This document shows positions 7,217-13,026 of a DNA stretch of 13,026 nt, in pieces (position 1 is the stretch's first letter; every line of letters begins with the position of its first letter). Source of the DNA: Saccoglossus kowalevskii (Eukaryota > Hemichordata > Enteropneusta > Harrimaniidae); assembly GCF_000003605.2 (NCBI RefSeq), contig NW_003134351.1, positions 207,300 through 220,325 of the forward strand, given 5' to 3'. Below the pieces are notes generated by a model, which made no database searches, had not been told where the DNA came from, and saw only the letters and a list, made by a program, of their open reading frames with translations. A program made the position numbers and the translations under genes.

Positions 7217-9422
7217 GTAAGTAGCTCGTTACCTTGGGAACGCGAAGCTGTTTAAATAGATTCCGATTTCCGATCAATGCTTCTGGAACAACGATTACAA
7301 AAAAAAATATTTTTATAAAAAAATGTTAATGATTTTTGGGTGGAGAGTTGTACAATTCATTCAATGTATGAGTCATTCATTGTTGATAAAAATGTGAGAT
7401 AAATTTGTAATAAATAACAAATTCTATATGCGTTTGGATACAATGAATCCCTGACGTGAAGATCATGTGGAATTAACACATCATTGTAAAATTATGAATG
7501 AAAATTTCTGGTCAGAATATATCCTCAGATATTATTACAAAAATATTGCATTCTATAAAAAAAATGGTTATTATTATGCACTTCCGCATTTAAATATGAA
7601 TATTAGTGGCCTTCATGTAAATCATATTTTTTATTAGTATTCTGATTTTTGTCAATGGATTCTAGAACTACTTTTAGGTTTGCAATTGTCACCAAGTCTA
7701 TTTTCAGTCTGTCTTTCTTTTGAGTTTTACATTTTTTCCCAGTCTGGTAGCTAGGCTGTGTCTTAATCACTTTCACATAAAAAACAGTAGATACGCACCG
7801 GTCTTTACGATATAATCACCTTTGCGATATTCTCATTAACCTTTTTATTTTTGTACATATTTGACTAACAGTAGTTGTATTTATTGCGAGATATACCAGC
7901 CCTAAATGTCATTACAAAACATTTCACCAGATCCGTGTCTGTGTCATCAATAATGTAGAGAAATAGGTGAATTCTTCGATCCCTCTGCTATGAAAATTTA
8001 TTGTTTTCTACAACACTCCCCGTTTCTTAAATGCTACTTACTACAACTGATTTATCACCAAATACATATAAATAAAAAAATGAAAACAAAAGCTGTCACC
8101 CAACAAAACTGTAGTATTGTTATTTTATTGATCTTGACTGCAGGGTATACCCCTATAGTATTGTTTTTGGAATGCAAGTTATTCTAACAATTCTATCGTT
8201 CATTGAAGAATCTTCTGATGTTCACTGGTTCACTGATAAACTGCACTGACTTGATTTCCACATGTGCACGTCTACATTTCCTATCTGCCATTAAGGACAT
8301 AATTCAAACATTTTATCTCTGCATGACATTTATGTGAATTTAAATTAGATAAAACAACAATTTTGTCTGTCTGTCAGTTTTTATTCCCTAAAAATGTTGT
8401 ATTGTCAAAGCTGTTCAAGAAAGTTAGATTTACAAATATAGACACATCAAGGGTTTCAAGGGTAAACAACTTTGATACACATGTAGATACATATAATATG
8501 GATATGTTGAAAATCTAATTCAATGAAATGCATTTCTTACCATTAGCATCACAAAACGCAGTGCAGAAAGCTTGGAAATGTTCAATTACGTAAACTGAAA
8601 TAGCCAAAAACGCATCATGTTGTACACACTTTGCAATTAGGCAGAACAGCCTGAGACAAACACTAACCAGTTCTCTCATAGAGATCACTTATTTGCATGA
8701 AAGTATTTCTAGAAATGTGAGTCCATAGTGCCAGGGACTAAGAGCATACATGTATAATGTAATATAATGTTGTAAATATTTGGAATTCTACTGTTGTGAT
8801 GCAAAACTATTTGAGGGTGTTGTGAAATCTGAAATATATATGTAACACATTTATATCTTTTGATGTTCATTTTGAGAAAGCTACGTTCTCCATGAATTTT
8901 CTCATTTTTGTTAATACTTTGTGATCGTAGTACAGCATACATTTGTGCAAACATTGTATCTTACATGCATTGTAATTACGAGTAGAGTATTATTTTCTTC
9001 GTGGGATATTGATAAATTTGGCCAATGGTGAGCTGTTTTTTGTGTTCCAGGCATCAAGCAGTTTAGTCGCTTCAATATTCATCTAATCGATGACTTCCTG
9101 TTATTAGTTTACCATAATAATACAAAACACTTGTGATGTCAGATGAATATTGTCATTCAGCTACAGGCCTCACTTTCATTTCCTGTGCATTACCTCAATT
9201 TATTTTTTCTTCTAATTAGTGCGTAATAAATATGTTTGCGTTTCATTCCTCCAGGGTGCTTTTTCTGTCTGTGTCATATTGGAATTCACATATGTTTAAA
9301 TAAGAAGAGCAGAATCACGTTTCTCACGTATTAAAACTTTCGGTTTGACTCAGTATCATTGCACATTGAGTCATTGTAAGCCATTATATGTCTTATTTAC
9401 CGCTTTAAGGTACAAGAGATCA
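7217..9422 (+). other. WW-gene intron 1, proximal part
   Basis: The intron starts with the GTAAGT donor. It is AT-rich with frequent homopolymer runs. Plus-strand 7990-8187 and minus-strand 8954-8709 are open but low-complexity and without a domain. A less AT-rich patch at about 9030-9260 carries a perfect 12-bp inverted repeat (9073-9084 with 9141-9152). I recognise no exon completing the WW fold (H-x-T-x-x-T-x-W-x-x-P). Confidence 0.65.
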
Positions 9423-9458
9423 GTGGTGATATGAGTAATTGTGGTGATATGAGTAGTT
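9423..9458. repeat. 18-bp direct tandem duplication
   Basis: GTGGTGATATGAGTAATT at 9423-9440 is followed directly by a copy differing at one base (9441-9458). It is a simple two-copy minisatellite seed inside the WW-gene intron. Confidence 0.9.
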
Positions 9459-9794
9459 GTCCCCACCATGTTAAAATCGCTATTATTTCGCTACAGAAAT
9501 TTTTTCTTCTTTTCTCATTTTTGCTCTCAAATTTAACAAAATTTGTTCCCAAAGTCCATATTTGTAGAGATGTGATATTCATAATACTATAGATTAAGAA
9601 TTACAATATAATAATAATAATGACTGAAAACTCTAGGATATTTTCAAATTTAGTTTTAAAAAGTAAAAAATGGGTCTGATTACAAGTTCAATTTTTTTTT
9701 AAATTACATTTTTATTAATTTAAATATAAAGAATGACTGAATGTAGAATAAAATAGTTCAATCAATGAGTGGTAACTGGGAAGCTAGGATGTAT
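9459..9794 (+). other. WW-gene intron 1, AT-rich stretch
   Basis: This stretch lies between the 18-bp duplication and the 21-bp array. It contains poly-T and AT-rich runs, with no gene, exon or ordered repeat that I can support. Confidence 0.6.
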
Positions 9795-10155
9795 TGGAAT
9801 ATGTAAATTGTAATTTGAATATATAAATTGTTACTTGAATATGTAAATCGTGATTTTGAATATGTAAATTGTGATTTTGAATATGGAAATTGTGATATTG
9901 AATAAGGAAATTGTGACTGCAAATTGTGATTTTGTATATGCAAATTGTGATATTAATATGGAAATTGTGATTTGGAATATGAAATTGTGTTTTGGAATAT
10001 GCAGATTGTGATTTCGAATATGTAAAGTGTGATTTTGAATATGCAAATTGTAATTTTGAATATGCAAATTATGATTTCGAATATGCAAATTGTGATTTGA
10101 AATATGCAAATTGTGATTTGAAATATGTAAATTGTGATTCAAATATGCAAATTAA
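9795..10155. repeat. 21-bp minisatellite with octamer motifs, about 17 copies
   Basis: The degenerate unit is GAATATGCAAATTGTGATTT plus one base. Copies drift by substitution and small indels on the left side (9795-10020), while the right side (10030-10155) is more regular. Exact ATGCAAAT occurs at 9938, 10041, 10062, 10083, 10104 and 10145, with ATGTAAAT variants, for example at 9801 and 10125. The period is a multiple of three, so both minus-strand open frames here (10142-9831 and 9943-9758) are by-products that encode NHNLHI-type repeats, not genes. Confidence 0.95.
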
Positions 10156-13026
10156 TTAAATATATGGCGTGTACATTTCTTTTGGCTTCTAATTAATGGA
10201 ATGCATTAGTAGAAACATAAATAGCTTCTTATTTCACATAAATAAAGACTGAGTTGTAAAGCTCATGAAACCCGAGAACAATTTGGCAGCCTTTTCATGA
10301 AAAAAGCTAAGCAACTAGAGAGGCCGTCTCAATATACAAACTGTTATGCAAACTCATTGGCTTGAAAGAAAATGAGAAATTTTATATTGTATATAGTGTT
10401 TGGAATAATTTTTTTTTCTGTGTTTTCAAAAGACTGCAACAGTCTGTCATGCGAAAACTAGCTGTTAACTCTTTAAATGTCATCAACATTTCGATGCTGC
10501 ATCTTGCACGTTTTTATATATTTTATAAATTTCTTTTTTTAATTTTGGGCCACATTGACATAATTTCTTAAGTCTTATTTTTGAAAAAAAAAATCATGAG
10601 AGTAATTTGGTGAAAGGTAACAAAAGTTGACTTTTGTGGTCAAAGAGTTGATGAGGTTACGTGCACTTTATGCAAATTTATAATTTACTTATTAATTAAA
10701 ATCCTATATGAGCCTTAAACCCACCTTGGAGCACATTTCATTTGGTGATTTTTTAGTGTGTACTTCTAGCATAAATATTATTACAACTATTGTGTTAACA
10801 TGCTGTTAATACTGGAAACAAATTAAAATGGATTGAACCAGTGTTTTGCAGGTATGTATTTTAGGTTCATTTTTCTACTTAAAAAATGGAATTTCCATCA
10901 TTCTTTTCCATTAAACATTTTCTCGATTTTAAAACAGGCTTTCATTTGAATCTAAATTGACATGTACTTTTATTTAAATAACCTCATGTTGTTTGTTGGT
11001 CTTCCCCTAAAAAGGATATCCAATTTTTGCAAAATAAATGACCATAATCAAAAACGACACTGTCAAGAGAATTTGATAAACTGTCATGGTTGTTTAATTT
11101 TTGACTCTCTGTCAGCATAGCCTAATAGCACCTGTCATGGTATGCATAAAATCCCAAATCAAAATTGACGGCAAAATTATGAATGGAAATCATATATGCT
11201 GCTGTCCATGTGAGTGAGTTAATGAAATAGTATGTTGTACGTTTCATATAAGGTTACTGTAAATACATACATTTAATTTCATTTAACAAGTAACATTCAG
11301 AGAAGGATTTTATAAAAGCATCATGGACTGTCATGACATGTTCAATCCTATGTGCAATGCATATAAAATAATTTGCTTTCTTTGCAACAAAATTTAATGA
11401 CATGACAACTGAGGCTCTTTAAAACCTGATGCACACCTTCCCGAAATGTTAAATTGTGAAATTAAAACCCAGAGAAAGTGAATGCTTTTACAAGATATAA
11501 ACCTCAATGAAAAGACCATTCTTATTCCCTCATTACACATACTTATAATAATTTTGGATGCACAATGAATAACTTATATAGACCTGAAATTCGACTTACA
11601 TGTATTTACAATGGTTTGTCTTTGAGGGTTCTCCCCATCACGAGAAGAATGCCCGCATCATTATTATTTATTACAATATTAAATATTCATGACCTCATTA
11701 ATATTCCGACAACACTCACAGGCACTCCAGAGGACCCTAATTAAGTCTTTATAAATACATGAAAACTAATCAGGTTGTAAACTGACAAAAATTTACCCTT
11801 CAAGCATTTTGCATCCATTAAGTATAGCTGTACAAATTAATAATTAATTGATTATGACATCAGAGAATTTGTTATGTTGTTGCTGTTGTCATGGTTATAA
11901 GAATGTTTGAATAATAATTTGTTGCTAGATGTGAATTTAAGATTATTTTAAAATTTTTCTCAAAAATTGATAATACATGCACGGTACTTTTATTTGCATT
12001 GAATTTCATTCATCATATTATCTTTCAAATAAAAAGTGTTTGTTCAGCGAAGCCACATAACTGTGAAAAATCAGGTCTGAACGTAAGTGATACGGAAATG
12101 AGTGAACAGGTGGAAGGCGGCAAGCCCATCTGTTTCTATGCTATACCAAGCACATATTGACCTTTTGTTTATTGGCTTGCATTCAAGTTAATTCTTGGTG
12201 TTAACGAAAAAGGTTTAAGGTTGCTATCATTTTCGCTTCCAAAATTTTCCAAAATGTTGTATGTATCAGTACTTTTTTATTCCTTTGTTAATTAATTTTG
12301 GAGCTAATGAATATAGTCTCTCATTGGCTACAGATCTTGAGCGATTAACATTTTTGAAAAAAAAAGAATATAACTAAATGCAAGTTTATTTGTGAGATGC
12401 AACAAAAATAATGACTTTGGCATTCAAAAAGGTTAAAAAGCTGGGCAGCTACATGCCAACCATAAGACCCACTCAAACAACATAATAGTCACTATACCCA
12501 TGAACAAAATAATGCCAAGAAATACCGTTTTATCCAATTAACATTTTGTTCGCTGACTGTCCGTGTATGTGTGTATGACAGAAGTCGTTATAACCACCCA
12601 TTGACTACGAACTTTTTACTTGCAAAATAAAACGTCCCTTGGAGTAACTTTCAAGCTATAATTGTAATCTATAAGTGCTAGTCGTAAAGTTATACGAGGT
12701 CCTTGATTCCAAGAGCCACAGTAAACCCTGGGTACATTGTATATCTGTGTCAAAATTAAGTTTAACCAATACATATAGGTTTGTATGAAGATCCTACCAA
12801 CAAATTATTGTACTCTCAATTAATGGACACTACTAGTATCTCAAAATTATATTTTGGTGCGTTCTATTCTTTGCATTATATATAAGAAATTCGCAACAAA
12901 TCTAAACAGAAAATGACAAACTGAAAAATGTGTGCTGTGTTTCATCAGCTGAAGCACAAATACTATATTTTTTATTTTAAAATCACAACTCCAATAAAAA
13001 CACATACATGTATATAAACCACAAAT
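10156..13026 (+). other. WW-gene intron 1, distal part, running off the window
   Basis: This stretch is AT-rich with no exon recognised. A short less AT-rich patch at 12085-12165 includes a 20-codon open frame (12100-12162) and paired E-boxes CAGGTG and CATCTG. Homeodomain-type TAATTA/TTAATTAA clusters occur near 10680-10700, 11690-11750 and 11835-11865. A lone ATGCAAAT lies at 10670-10677 and ATTTGCAT at 11992-11999. The plus-strand open frame at 10362-10571 is low-complexity and not a gene. Confidence 0.55.

Noticed and set aside
7990-8187. Plus-strand 65-codon open frame as a WW-gene exon
   Set aside because: There is no second half of a WW domain, no good acceptor tied to the phase-2 join, and low-complexity composition.
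9758-10142. Minus-strand open frames encoding repeated NHNLHI-type peptides
   Set aside because: They are a by-product of the 21-bp tandem array, whose period is a multiple of three. There is no start context, no domain and no splice structure.

Overview
This is a window of animal nuclear DNA, AT-rich, with spliced genes. No prokaryotic, viral or organellar gene is visible. Split coding exons with GT-AG boundaries, a hairpin-type repeat, tandem minisatellites and a moderate intron load fit a marine invertebrate. A mollusc or other lophotrochozoan is my best guess, and an invertebrate deuterostome is not excluded.

Left half (863-6156, minus strand): one complete gene for lysosomal Pro-X carboxypeptidase (PRCP, serine peptidase family S28). 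It can be rebuilt as nine coding exons that join in frame into a 501-residue protein. The protein has a signal peptide, the catalytic triad Ser187/Asp439/His464, and PRCP-specific rather than DPP7-like wording around the active site. Two consecutive 5' splice sites are non-consensus: a weak GTTTCT donor for intron 6 and a GC donor for intron 7. Introns carry a 31-bp tandem repeat, a foldback (MITE-like) element of about 200 bp, and a second, smaller inverted-repeat element.

Middle (6157-7118): the intergenic stretch between two divergently transcribed genes. It is richer in G+C and CpG than its surroundings and holds octamer, ETS-like, E2F-like and CACGTG motifs. It is probably a shared bidirectional promoter plus both 5' leaders.

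Right half (7119-13026, plus strand): the first coding exon of a WW-domain protein. It starts at a strong-context ATG, encodes 32 residues plus two bases, and is cut by an intron after the first half of the WW fold. The rest of the window (about 5.8 kb) reads as its first intron, with no second exon recognised. This intron holds a roughly 360-bp, 21-bp-period minisatellite whose units carry the POU octamer ATGCAAAT, and some less AT-rich patches that could be regulatory.

The two genes are linked by position only; nothing in the sequence shows a shared pathway. I found no convincing undescribed multi-gene system. The strongest second-look items are the octamer minisatellite, the two odd PRCP donors, the TGTCA-GG-TGACA tandem repeat and the foldback elements.
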